Both the position numbers and the translations under genes were made by a program. Of a stretch of 64,000 nt of DNA, positions 51,619 through 60,489 are shown piece by piece. Positions within the stretch are counted from its first letter, which is position 1. The number at the start of each line of letters is the position of its first letter. The notes beneath the pieces were generated by a model. That model was not told where the DNA came from. It worked only from the letters and a program-made list of their open reading frames with translations, and ran no database searches. Source of the stretch: Corynebacterium yonathiae (GTDB taxonomy: Bacteria > Actinomycetota > Actinomycetes > Mycobacteriales > Mycobacteriaceae); assembly GCF_022288805.1 (NCBI RefSeq), contig NZ_JAKOPM010000008.1:38459-102458 (forward strand), read 5' to 3'.

Positions 51619-53178
51619 ATGACTGCTCTTAGCCCCGAGGAATTGAGCACAGAAAGCCTCGCCGAAGTCATGGCCGCGGGCGGACGCCCAGCCGATAGCG
51701 AGCGTGAAATTAAGATCATCGATACCACCCTGCGTGATGCGCACCAGAGCATCTGGGCCACCCGCATGACCACGGAACACATCCTTTCCCTGTTGGATGA
51801 CGTCACCAATGCAGGGTTCGAACACGTCGACCTAGTCGCCCCCATCCAGTTCGACGTGGCCGTGCGCTACCTCAAAGAGGATCCCTGGGAGCGCGTACGT
51901 CTCGTCCACGAGCATGCGGCTCCCGGTACTAAGTTCCGCGCGCTGATTCGCTCCAAGAATCTGGCATCCTTTGACTTCCTGCCGGATGATGCCATCCTTA
52001 ACTGGACTGAACGCCTTTATGCCAACGGCTTCCGCGTCATTGGTTCTTTTGATGGGCTCAATGACATCAACAACATTGACAAGGGTCTCAAACTTGCCAA
52101 GGAACTTGGCGCTGAAACCTTTGGTGCGCTGTCCTACTGCCTTAGCCCAGTGCATACCGATGAGCTCTACAAGCAAAAGGCGGAGGAGCTGCTTGAGCGT
52201 ACCGATGTTGACCGCATCATGCTGAAGGATGCTGGCGGATTGCTCACTCCGGACCGCATGAAAACCCTTATCCCGGCTATCCGCAGCTCCATTGGAGAAG
52301 ATATCCCGCTGGAGGTACACACCCACTCCCTGACCGGCTTGTCTCCATTGACCTATCTCTTTGGTGCGGAGCTAGGCGTGGATTCGATCCACACTTCCAT
52401 CGCCCCACTTGCCAACGGCCCCGGTCAGCCTGCGACCCAGGCTTTGGTACGAGATCTGCGGGCGCTCGGCTATACCGTAAACGTTGACGATGATCGCATC
52501 GCCTCTGCCAGCGACCGGATCCAGGAAATCGCCGATACTGAGGATAAGCCGGTGGGTGTGCCCCGTGCTTTCGACGGCCTCCACTACATGCACCAGCTGC
52601 CAGGCGGCATGCTGACGAACTTCGAATCTCAGCTGGAAACCGCCGGCCTAGGAGATCGATTTGAGGAGCTTCTCTATGAGGTGGCTCGCGTGCGAGAAGA
52701 GCTGGCATACCCCATCATGATTACGCCATTTGCCCAGTTCGTGGGTACGCAGGCCGTCATGAATGTGATGACTGGCGATCGCTACTCCGTGGTCCCAAAT
52801 GAGATTAAGAAGTATGCCCTGGGCTACTACGGTGAACCTCTGGCTCCGCTGGACCCAGAGGTATTGGAAAAGATCCTGGCCAACGGTTCCTCCGAAATCA
52901 CCGAGGAAATCCCAGAACTCAAGCCGGTACTGCCGGGCCTGAAAGAGGCGCATCCGGACGAGGACATCGACACCCTGCTTTTGCGCGTTATGTTCGCCGG
53001 CAGCCAAGTCGATGAAATGAAGCGCTTTGTAGCTGAGGGCCGCGCCGGCGAGGGCGAAGGCGTCAAAGGCGGCGTCTTGACCTCCCTCGTCCAGCAAATC
53101 TACAACTCTTCCGATACCACCGACTTCCACCTCAAGACCTCTGACTTGGAAATTAACCTCACCAAAGGAGAAAAGTAA
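51619..53178 (+). CDS. Carboxyltransferase subunit of a biotin-dependent carboxylase (pyruvate carboxylase B / transcarboxylase 5S type)
   Basis: This protein of about 519 residues has a DRE-TIM/HMGL-like barrel carboxyltransferase domain. Landmarks are IIDTTLRDAHQSIWATRM (substrate/metal site), the carbamylated lysine in RIMLKDAGGLLTP, and the metal ligands in EVHTHSLTGLSP. Family members transfer carboxyl between biotin and pyruvate/oxaloacetate. ATG 51619 follows an ideal AAGGAGGGA. It is the first gene of a three-gene operon with a biotin carrier and biotin carboxylase. Confidence 0.92.
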   Translation: MTALSPEELSTESLAEVMAAGGRPADSEREIKIIDTTLRDAHQSIWATRMTTEHILSLLDDVTNAGFEHVDLVAPIQFDVAVRYLKEDPWERVRLVHEHAAPGTKFRALIRSKNLASFDFLPDDAILNWTERLYANGFRVIGSFDGLNDINNIDKGLKLAKELGAETFGALSYCLSPVHTDELYKQKAEELLERTDVDRIMLKDAGGLLTPDRMKTLIPAIRSSIGEDIPLEVHTHSLTGLSPLTYLFGAELGVDSIHTSIAPLANGPGQPATQALVRDLRALGYTVNVDDDRIASASDRIQEIADTEDKPVGVPRAFDGLHYMHQLPGGMLTNFESQLETAGLGDRFEELLYEVARVREELAYPIMITPFAQFVGTQAVMNVMTGDRYSVVPNEIKKYALGYYGEPLAPLDPEVLEKILANGSSEITEEIPELKPVLPGLKEAHPDEDIDTLLLRVMFAGSQVDEMKRFVAEGRAGEGEGVKGGVLTSLVQQIYNSSDTTDFHLKTSDLEINLTKGEK

Positions 53179-53180
53179 TC

Positions 53181-53732
53181 ATGACTGATACCACCAACCT
53201 GCAGGATCTGAAGGCCCTCCTGAAGTGGGCCAACCTTTCCGATGACATCCAAGAGCTGCAGATCAAGTATGGCGACATCGAACTCGCCATGTCCCGCACG
53301 CCTGGCGGCCTCAACCGCCCAGCCCCGGCTCCGGAAGCAGCTGCCGCACCTGCAGCTGCTCCAGCCGCATCCCCGGCAGAGCAAGTCCCCGCACAGCAGG
53401 CGCCTGCGCAGGAAGAGCCCGCATCGGCACCCGCTGCACAAGAACCAGCTGATCAGGAGCAGTCGAAGGCTTCCGGAGCTCCGGCGGCAGAGGGCGAGAC
53501 CGTCACCGCTCCTATGGTCGGTACCTACTATGCTTCCCCGAAGCCGGGCGCGGACCCATTCGTCAAAGTTGGCGATGAGGTCGAGGTAGGACAGGTGCTG
53601 TGCATCGTCGAGGTCATGAAGCTGATGAACAATATTGAGGCCAAGTTTGCCGGAACTGTCAAGGAAATCCTCGTGGACAACGAGGATGCCGTTGAGCACG
53701 GCCAGCCACTAATGATCATCGAACCAAAGTAA
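53181..53732 (+). CDS. Biotin carboxyl carrier protein
   Basis: This 183-residue carrier has an AccB-like N-terminal helix, a Pro/Ala/Glu-rich linker of about 60 residues (50-110), and a C-terminal biotinyl domain with EVMKLMN; the biotinylated lysine is about residue 147. It starts two bases after the carboxyltransferase gene. It would shuttle carboxyl groups between the subunits encoded on either side. In corynebacteria carriers are normally fused to biotin carboxylase (AccBC), so a free carrier is unusual. Confidence 0.93.
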   Translation: MTDTTNLQDLKALLKWANLSDDIQELQIKYGDIELAMSRTPGGLNRPAPAPEAAAAPAAAPAASPAEQVPAQQAPAQEEPASAPAAQEPADQEQSKASGAPAAEGETVTAPMVGTYYASPKPGADPFVKVGDEVEVGQVLCIVEVMKLMNNIEAKFAGTVKEILVDNEDAVEHGQPLMIIEPK

Positions 53733-53765
53733 ACCCCGTTCCCGCACACCGATCTGGAGGAAAAC

Positions 53766-55139
53766 ATGTCAGATCTCTTAAATAGCGTTCTGATTGCCAA
53801 CCGCGGCGAGATCGCCTTGCGCGTTATCCGCGCCTGCAAGGAGCTGGGGATAAAATCCATCCTCGTCTACTCCGAGGGTGATAAGGAATCCTTGCCTGTC
53901 AAACTAGCTGATAAGGCAGTCTGCATCGGCCCAGCCAACGCCGCGAAAAGCTATAACAGCCCCGAGCTCATCCTTTCTGCGGCCATGGCTTTTAAGGCTG
54001 ACGCCATCCATCCCGGCTACGGATTCCTATCTGAAAAGCCCGACTTTGTACGCATGGTGGAAGAAGAAAACATCGGCTTTGTCGGTCCCTCTGCCGAACA
54101 CATCGGCTTGATGGGAGACAAGATCGAGGCAAAACGCATCGCACAGGCTGCCGGGGTGCCCACCGTGCCCGGCTCCGATGGAGTAGTCACCGAAATTGAT
54201 GAGGCGATGGAAGTCGCCCGCAACACAGGCTTCCCGCTGCTTATTAAGGCTGCAGCCGGCGGCGGAGGTCGTGGCATGCGCGTGGTTGAATCCGAGGACA
54301 CGCTGGAAAAAGATCTCAATGAGATCATGAACGAGGCCGAATCGGCGTTCAACGATCCCTCGGTGTACATCGAGCGCTATCTCACCGATATTAGGCACAT
54401 TGAGATTCAGGTGCTTTCGGATGGAGAGAACGTCGTGGCCTTGGGAGAGCGTGACTGTACCTCCCAGCGCCGTAACCAGAAGCTTATTGAGGAAGGCCCG
54501 TCCCCGGTCCTGACCGAGGAACTCCGAGCGGGTATGCAGGAAGCTGCCATCAACCTGTGCAAGGAAGTTAAATACAAAAACGCCGGTACCATCGAGTTCG
54601 TCTTCGACAACACGGAAAACAAGTACTACTTCATCGAGATGAATACCCGTATCCAAGTCGAGCACCCGGTTACGGAAATGATCACCGGCGTGGACCTCAT
54701 CAAGGAGCAGCTACGCATTGCCTCCGGACAAAAGTTGTCCATCAGGCAGGATGAAATTGAGATACGAGGCCACGCTATTGAATGCCGCATCAATGCTGAG
54801 GACCCGAACCAAAACTTCGCTCCTCGCCCCGGCAAGATCGAACACTATCGCGTTCCAGGCGGCTTTGGTGTACGCATGGATACCCACATCGAAACCGGCT
54901 ACACGATCCCACCTTTCTATGATTCTATGGTCGGCAAACTAATCGTGTGGGCAGAAGATCGCGATGAAGCCATCGCCCGCATGCTGCGCGCTATCGATGA
55001 GCTAGAGGTGGAGGGCGTGGTGACGACTGCGCCGTTCCAGGCGATGTTGCTCGATAGCGAAAAGTTCCGCAGCGGTGAGTTCAATACCGGTTATGTGGCC
55101 AAGCTACTGGAGAACACTGACTCCATTCCCACGGATTAA
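53766..55139 (+). CDS. Biotin carboxylase subunit
   Basis: This 457-residue ATP-grasp enzyme carboxylates biotin with ATP and bicarbonate. It has the N-terminal VLIANRGEIALRVIRACKELG, HPGYGFLSEK, the glycine-rich ATP loop KAAAGGGGRGM near 160, ERDCTSQRRNQKLIEEGPS and the catalytic MNTRIQVEHPVTEMITG. Length equals stand-alone bacterial AccC, without a fused carrier. CTGGAGGAAAAC gives the ribosome-binding site. Last gene of the operon. Confidence 0.94.
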   Translation: MSDLLNSVLIANRGEIALRVIRACKELGIKSILVYSEGDKESLPVKLADKAVCIGPANAAKSYNSPELILSAAMAFKADAIHPGYGFLSEKPDFVRMVEEENIGFVGPSAEHIGLMGDKIEAKRIAQAAGVPTVPGSDGVVTEIDEAMEVARNTGFPLLIKAAAGGGGRGMRVVESEDTLEKDLNEIMNEAESAFNDPSVYIERYLTDIRHIEIQVLSDGENVVALGERDCTSQRRNQKLIEEGPSPVLTEELRAGMQEAAINLCKEVKYKNAGTIEFVFDNTENKYYFIEMNTRIQVEHPVTEMITGVDLIKEQLRIASGQKLSIRQDEIEIRGHAIECRINAEDPNQNFAPRPGKIEHYRVPGGFGVRMDTHIETGYTIPPFYDSMVGKLIVWAEDRDEAIARMLRAIDELEVEGVVTTAPFQAMLLDSEKFRSGEFNTGYVAKLLENTDSIPTD

Positions 55140-55196
55140 TAAATCTTCTGGTAGCTAGCCCGCACCATCTCATGGCAGTGCTACCGCCATTCCGAG

Positions 55197-55236
55197 AGTG
55201 CAGTCCCACAACCCTGGGCCTGCACTTTCAGTGTTT
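55197..55236 (+). terminator. Terminator of the carboxylase operon
   Basis: AGTGCAG-T-CCCA and TGGG-C-CTGCACT form an 11-bp stem with a T-C mismatch and a 6-base loop, followed by TTCAGTGTTT. It lies about 57 bases after the biotin carboxylase stop. Confidence 0.7.
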
Positions 55237-55305
55237 CTGCATTGTGCAATGAGGCAGAAGCCATGCTTGGCGATGCCCCCAGCTGCTTACAAGAAAGGAC
55301 GCCCT

Positions 55306-56229
55306 ATGTTGGTCATTGCCGCCCTGCTGGTCGGCGCCATAGTGCCGGTACAGACGGCCATTAATACGCGGTTTCGTGAAAGTATTGGCTCGCCAATTGT
55401 GGCGGGATTCTTTTCCTTTATTATTGGCTTGTTCGTTTCTGCGCTTATTGCTCTTGCGCTTACCGGCCACCTAATTCCGGATTTAGCCACCGCTGCGCAA
55501 CAGCCCTGGTGGGTGTGGCTCGGCGGGTTTATGGGAGTTTCCTTCATCGTGGGAAATATTCTACTTTTCCCTCGCATCGGCAGTGTGGAGACCGTTATCT
55601 TGCCTATCTTGGGGCAGGTAACAATGGGTCTGCTTTGCGATACCACCGGCATATTTAATTCCCCACACGTTGGAGTCGGCCCGCTGCGCATCCTCGGAGT
55701 GGCCGTGGTGTTGGTCGGAATCGCGTTGGTATTGGAAATCGGGCGCGGTGCCGCTACTACGCATGCTACAGCCAGTGGTGTGAAGCTGTGGTTGTGGCGG
55801 CTTTTTGGGGTTCTTATTGGAATGGGCTCAGCAACCCAAACTGCTGTCAACGGCTTCCTCGGCCGTGCATTGGGCAACCCCCTTCCCGCCGGCGAGGTTT
55901 CTCTAGCAGTCGGCGTGCTCTTTCTTGCAGTGCTGTCTATCGCCCCCCGTGGTCCGCGGCGTGCTCTTTTCACCCGTCCCGCCCCTGGTCCGTGGTGGAT
56001 GTGGTTCGGTGGAGTGCTTGGGGCACTTTTCGTGGTTGGTGGGGCTAAGCTTTCTCCCATCTTGGGCACGGGAACGACCGTGATTGGATCGCTGGTGGGA
56101 TCAATTGTGTGCGGTCAGGTAGTAGAGTCGCTCGGCTGGGGGCATGCGCGCCGGGGACTGCCCCCTATTCACCGCGTAGTGGGACTGGCCTTAGTCATCA
56201 TTGGGGTCGTGATGGTGCGTTCGCTCTAA
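55306..56229 (+). CDS. DMT-superfamily (YdcZ/DUF606-like) membrane transporter
   Basis: This protein of about 307 residues has roughly ten hydrophobic segments in two repeats, each containing a QTAIN- or QTAVN-type motif (VPVQTAINTRFRESIGSP and ATQTAVNGFLGRALGNP), a hallmark of YdcZ-like DMT proteins. Substrate unknown; relatives export small metabolites. ATG 55306 has AAAGGA 7 bases upstream, and the in-frame extension upstream overlaps the terminator, so it is rejected. Confidence 0.85.
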   Translation: MLVIAALLVGAIVPVQTAINTRFRESIGSPIVAGFFSFIIGLFVSALIALALTGHLIPDLATAAQQPWWVWLGGFMGVSFIVGNILLFPRIGSVETVILPILGQVTMGLLCDTTGIFNSPHVGVGPLRILGVAVVLVGIALVLEIGRGAATTHATASGVKLWLWRLFGVLIGMGSATQTAVNGFLGRALGNPLPAGEVSLAVGVLFLAVLSIAPRGPRRALFTRPAPGPWWMWFGGVLGALFVVGGAKLSPILGTGTTVIGSLVGSIVCGQVVESLGWGHARRGLPPIHRVVGLALVIIGVVMVRSL

Positions 56230-56240
56230 AACGTAGTGCC

Positions 56241-57308
56241 TTAGCGGCGCCAGCGCTCGAGCACCAGGCGTCTATCCAGTGACCGTGAAACGCAGGGCGC
56301 AAAGGCGCCGTCTGCATGCATTTGCTCATTAAAGACGGAATCTCGATGATCTGGCTCGCCTTCTATCACTTTCATAACGCAGGTGCTGCAGGTGCCTTCT
56401 AAACAACGTGACATCACCGGCAAGTCAGCTTCCTCGAGTGCCTCGAGCACAGTGGCATTGGCTGGAACGTGTACGGTTTCCCCACAAAATTCCACATCGA
56501 AAGCGCAACCGCCTGCACCGGCATTTTTCTCTCCGCTAAGCGCTTCCATATCAGGGTGGAAGTTTTCCCAGTGGAAATTCTGGTGGGGAAGATAGTCCAG
56601 CACTACCTCCTTCGCGCCGGACATGAACCCTTGCGGACCGCATACATAAAACACTGTTTCCTGCGGGGCTTGGGATAACAGGTGTCGGTAGATTTCTTCT
56701 TGCCGTGCACGGGGTGAGCCGAAAACTTCAATGAGACTATCGCCGCATATGCTGCGTAATTGGGGCAGGAGTACGGCGCGGGTAATGCTAGAGACAAAGT
56801 AAAGCACCATGAAGGGTTTGCCTTGGTGCTGTAGCGATTGGGCCATGGATAGCATAGGCGCAATACCCACACCGGCGCCGACGAGTACATAGTAGCTGGC
56901 GGTGTCAACGAGTTCGAAGTTATTGTGCGCTGGGGAGATAAGCAACTCATCGCCCGCGCGAAGTTGCATCATGACAAGGGAACCACCCCGCGAATTCTCT
57001 TCGCGTTTAACGGCGATGCCGTAAGTTAAATGTGCACCGGCGTCACAACTGGAGATCTCCTTGGGTGGCATTTCAAAAACGGAGTACTGGCGCACTAATT
57101 CCGTTTCTTCTGGTCCGGTGAGTGTGACGTCTACGTGGCAGCCGGGGGAGTAGTCGGGGAGTTCCTCGCCATCCTTTAAGCAGAATTCCAGCACCATAAG
57201 GTCATCAGCGACTCGGGTGATCTGTTGTACTGTGGCCCGCAGCCGCGAACCTTCGCTCCTTTTTGCTGTGCCTCGTGCCGGAGAGTGTTTTAAGGAAGTT
57301 TCGTCCAT
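56241..57308 (-). CDS. Phthalate-dioxygenase-reductase-type oxidoreductase (flavin, NAD, 2Fe-2S)
   Basis: This protein of about 355 residues has a flavin-binding barrel (VRQYSVFEMP), an NAD-binding domain (YYVLVGAGVGIAPMLSMAQ, then FYVCGPQGFM) and a C-terminal plant-type ferredoxin domain (CLEGTCSTCVMKV plus a final APCVS). It passes electrons from NADH to an oxygenase. The divergently transcribed neighbours are two MpaB-type oxygenases, the probable recipients. ATG 57308 follows GAAAGGGG. Confidence 0.9.
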   Translation of the reverse strand: MDETSLKHSPARGTAKRSEGSRLRATVQQITRVADDLMVLEFCLKDGEELPDYSPGCHVDVTLTGPEETELVRQYSVFEMPPKEISSCDAGAHLTYGIAVKREENSRGGSLVMMQLRAGDELLISPAHNNFELVDTASYYVLVGAGVGIAPMLSMAQSLQHQGKPFMVLYFVSSITRAVLLPQLRSICGDSLIEVFGSPRARQEEIYRHLLSQAPQETVFYVCGPQGFMSGAKEVVLDYLPHQNFHWENFHPDMEALSGEKNAGAGGCAFDVEFCGETVHVPANATVLEALEEADLPVMSRCLEGTCSTCVMKVIEGEPDHRDSVFNEQMHADGAFAPCVSRSLDRRLVLERWRR

Positions 57309-57461
57309 TGTGGCCCCTTTCTGCTCAATGGCGTGGGCGGATCGAGGGAAAAATGTGAAGCCTTTACACGTCCTGCAGTTCGTTCGTGTCTCGCGGTAGC
57401 GATTCACGCCATTCAGCCTTTTAAAGTGATTGAGGACATAGTATCTACTAAACGAGCCCCA

Positions 57462-57477
57462 TGTCACTCATGTGGCA
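57462..57477. promoter_or_regulatory. Inverted repeat in the reductase/oxygenase divergent promoter
   Basis: TGTCAC-TCAT-GTGGCA is a 6-4-6 inverted repeat with one mismatch. It lies in the 466-base divergent region 57309-57774, which contains no gene. Confidence 0.35.
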
Positions 57478-57505
57478 AGCCTGCGTCGATTAACCGTGTT
57501 TGATA

Positions 57506-57519
57506 CACCCACATGGGTG
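57506..57519. promoter_or_regulatory. Second inverted repeat in the same divergent region
   Basis: CACCCA-CA-TGGGTG is a perfect 6-2-6 inverted repeat, 28 bases from the preceding one. Possible site for a dimeric regulator of the oxygenase genes; none is encoded next to it. Confidence 0.35.
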
Positions 57520-57658
57520 GGTGAACGCTTCCAATTGAAAAATCTTTTGGCGCATCCACCCGCTTTATTTCTCGTGGTGGGGGAGTGTAGTCCGAGACCT
57601 TTTACCTACTTTTGAGAGTTTAAGACAAAGCAAAATGGGCAAACCTCAGCGGGTTCCG

Positions 57659-57687
57659 TTGCGGTGTGATCTGACTCCCTATACGAT
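57659..57687 (+). promoter_or_regulatory. Promoter candidate for the oxygenase operon
   Basis: TTGCGG and TACGAT are separated by 17 bases, about 88 bases upstream of the first oxygenase ATG. Good match to a vegetative corynebacterial promoter. Confidence 0.5.
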
Positions 57688-57774
57688 AACCAGTAGATAC
57701 CAAAAGTGATTTAGCACACAGATTGTTCAACAGTGCGTAGTATGACACTTGAAATAAGAAAGAGAGTCACTGCA

Positions 57775-59142
57775 ATGTCAACTCCCACCAAGCCCTTGGC
57801 GAGCGAAGCCACGCAGCCAGAGATTTTGCCGATGTCCGATAATCCTTATGAGGATTTCCGCTATTTTTACCGCGATGGAATGCCGCTGCGCCCGGCGCCT
57901 AAGCGGCGCACCCCCACCCCGAGCTGGTCCGCGCTGCGCCATAATATTTTTGATTCTTGGCACTCAGTGGAAGATTCTTGGGAGGGCTACGGTACTGCGC
58001 AAACCCGCCTTTTAGATGACCACATGTGGCAAACCGATGAGACGGGTGAGAAGCTCGCCCAAGCCTTCCGTCGCGATGGCGCGAAGGAATCGCGGAAAAA
58101 ATTTGAGCAGGCGCTAAATCAAGGCATCGATACTGTGCGTGAACCTGCCCCTGAGCTGGTGGAGTTTTTCCAAGAAGTAGATCGGATCCCCAATTGGCTA
58201 GACCTCGAGGCCGCCGAACGCGGGCGCATAGCCTATTACAACGTCACCCGCACCTCAGAGATTCTTGCTATCGCCTTTGCTTATTGGGCAACTACGTTGG
58301 AAGACCGCACCTCTGCGGCCACGGGCGAGACCGGAATGTTTGAGTTCCAAGCCATGCAGCGGTCTATTGAGACTGCACAGTTCTTTGTGGATCTAGGAAA
58401 GAAGAACGTTTTCGAGCGCTTTGGTGAGGGGCGCAAGGCGGCGGTTCGCGTGCGCCTGCTCCATGCCCAGGCAAACCGCGGATTGGAAAAGATATGGGGA
58501 CCGGAGCACTATAACGAATTCGGGCGTCCAATCGGCTCTAGCTTCCTCGTCTCTGGAGAAGGCTGGTTTGGCATGATGCCGCTTGCGATCGACGAGTTTT
58601 TTGGCCGGCCGCATAGCGGCCAGGAATGGGATGACGTGGCTCAGTATTGGGGATACATCCTCTACATGATGGGAGCGGAGGAGCGCCTTATCCCTAAAAC
58701 TGGCGATGAAATGCGCAAGATGACTGATTACATCTATGGCAATGGCGGATATTCCTCTGCTTACCATGAGCGTGTGGCTACCGCGCTGATGTCCATCCTG
58801 GAAAGCCTCAACCCCCTCGTGCCACACGTTGCCCTTGGCGCACTATCTACCATCTGCGGCGAGAAAGATACCAAGTTTATGGTGCAGGGCACGCGCTGGG
58901 AAAAGATCAACTTTAGGCCTTGGGCCATCCTCTTCAAGGCGGCCGCTAAAGCGGAAGCTCGTGCGGCCCGAGTTCGGGACAAGCTGCCAGGTGCGAAAAA
59001 GGCCAGGGTAAAGCGTGCCAATAATGGCAAACCCCCTTGGACTGCGGTGACGGAGGTGATCAAAGACTACATCGCTAAGAACGAGCCAGATACCAAGTCC
59101 GATTACACCTTGCACGATGACTCGAAAGAAGCCCGCAGCTAA
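57775..59142 (+). CDS. MpaB/Lcp-family (DUF2236) oxygenase, first copy
   Basis: This protein of about 455 residues belongs to the DUF2236 family, which includes rubber oxygenase Lcp and fungal MpaB, heme-dependent enzymes that cleave C=C bonds. The family motif R-x-R-x2-HA is seen in VRVRLLHAQANRG near 226-236, with ERGRIAYYNVTR before it and SGEGWFGMMPLAIDEFFG after. There is no signal peptide or Tat motif, so it should be cytoplasmic, unlike secreted Lcp. ATG 57775 has AGAGAG upstream. First gene of a three-gene run. Confidence 0.82.
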   Translation: MSTPTKPLASEATQPEILPMSDNPYEDFRYFYRDGMPLRPAPKRRTPTPSWSALRHNIFDSWHSVEDSWEGYGTAQTRLLDDHMWQTDETGEKLAQAFRRDGAKESRKKFEQALNQGIDTVREPAPELVEFFQEVDRIPNWLDLEAAERGRIAYYNVTRTSEILAIAFAYWATTLEDRTSAATGETGMFEFQAMQRSIETAQFFVDLGKKNVFERFGEGRKAAVRVRLLHAQANRGLEKIWGPEHYNEFGRPIGSSFLVSGEGWFGMMPLAIDEFFGRPHSGQEWDDVAQYWGYILYMMGAEERLIPKTGDEMRKMTDYIYGNGGYSSAYHERVATALMSILESLNPLVPHVALGALSTICGEKDTKFMVQGTRWEKINFRPWAILFKAAAKAEARAARVRDKLPGAKKARVKRANNGKPPWTAVTEVIKDYIAKNEPDTKSDYTLHDDSKEARS

Positions 59143-59185
59143 ACCGACTTTACCAACTCTCATCAGGCTATAAGGAGAAACCACA

Positions 59186-60391
59186 ATGAATGCACCAGCA
59201 CCGTTGAGCACCGTAAATGAATGGCCTGCCGGCCGCGGTAGCCGCGAAGAATTTGTGGCCAAGTATGGCACGCAACGCGCAGACCGTTACCAAGAGGCCT
59301 TCTGGGCTATGGATCCCGTGGCGGACGCTCTATTCACCAGCGGTCATACGGTTAAGGAAATCATGCCCAACCTGCGCGAGGCCTTAGCTCGCGGCACCGC
59401 CGATGACGATACCCTGCCGGAGGTAGCGGCATTGATTGAGGATATGACCAAGGCACTTGCTGGTCTAGACGCGGAAAAGCTTGAGCGTGGTCGCCGCACC
59501 TACCTATCCATCCCGCCGTTGAGTCACGGTCTGGCGTTGGGCCCTGGTTCCTTGGTGCATACGTATGCTACCCCGGCCATCGCTGACCTTTTGATTAACA
59601 CCGGCGAGCTTACTGACGGTGCAGTCAAGCGTCTTGCCTACACCACAAATTGGACCTATTCGCTCTACCTGCCGGATGCTTTGCAGCCAGGAGGGGAGGG
59701 TTTTATTCATACAGGCATGGTGCGCGCGATTCACGCTCATGTGCGCCGCGTACATAACCGCAAAGGCTTGGACTATTCCGACTATGGTGCACCGATTAGT
59801 GAATTCGACATGCTGCGTACCTGGTTCGATTTCACGTATATCCCATATGCCGGGCTGCGCCGCATGGGCTGGCAACTCACCGCGGAAGAAGAAAGAGATG
59901 TGTTTTATCTGTGGAAGATAGTCGGCCGCATGTTAGGCATCCACTCCGATCTCTTCCACGGCGAAGATGGTGTAGAAGCCTCGCAGGAGACCATGGACGC
60001 CATCCATGCGGTTGACGGTGAGATTAACGAGGCTGCCCGCCAGCTTGTCGATGCCCTGATGTCCGGCTTCGTTGTTAATGCTAAGGAACTCACTGGCTTC
60101 CCAGAAGACACGCTTGCAGATTGGACCGCTGCGCACGTGCGCATCATCCACGGCGATGAGGTGGCTGATGCCTGTGGCGTGGCGCAGTCCGTGATGCAGC
60201 CCATCTTGGAGATGGAAGCTCCACTGGTACAAGAACGTTTTGACCTGCTGCGCCAAGACAAGGAAGCCCTCGAGGCGGAAATCCAAAAGAATGAGGACAT
60301 GGTGCGTCAAATGCTTACCCGTGATGCCACCTACATGAAGCAGGATGAGGGCGTGAAAATGAAGGACGGTTCGATGGCCGTCGGCGCTTAA
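59186..60391 (+). CDS. MpaB/Lcp-family (DUF2236) oxygenase, second copy
   Basis: This 401-residue protein has the same family motif, in MVRAIHAHVRRVHN near 178-190, and the matching upstream helix (LAYTTNWTYSLYLPDAL) and downstream FDMLRTWFDFTYIPYAGLRRMGW. It is clearly diverged from the first copy, so the two may form a heteromer or act in sequence. No export signal. AAGGAG lies 8 bases before ATG 59186. Between the two genes there are only 43 bases. Confidence 0.82.
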   Translation: MNAPAPLSTVNEWPAGRGSREEFVAKYGTQRADRYQEAFWAMDPVADALFTSGHTVKEIMPNLREALARGTADDDTLPEVAALIEDMTKALAGLDAEKLERGRRTYLSIPPLSHGLALGPGSLVHTYATPAIADLLINTGELTDGAVKRLAYTTNWTYSLYLPDALQPGGEGFIHTGMVRAIHAHVRRVHNRKGLDYSDYGAPISEFDMLRTWFDFTYIPYAGLRRMGWQLTAEEERDVFYLWKIVGRMLGIHSDLFHGEDGVEASQETMDAIHAVDGEINEAARQLVDALMSGFVVNAKELTGFPEDTLADWTAAHVRIIHGDEVADACGVAQSVMQPILEMEAPLVQERFDLLRQDKEALEAEIQKNEDMVRQMLTRDATYMKQDEGVKMKDGSMAVGA

Positions 60392-60489
60392 ATCGGTGAC
60401 ATGTATAACAAAAGTAGCGTACTGTTGTGACAGGCACAATGCCTGCGCGATGTACATCAATATCAACACCCCATAGGAAGGAAGTCCCG

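Noticed and set aside
53100..53699. Minus-strand open frame opposite the biotin carrier gene
   Set aside because: Arises from the Ala/Pro linker codons read in reverse; the plus-strand carrier has the EVMKLMN site.
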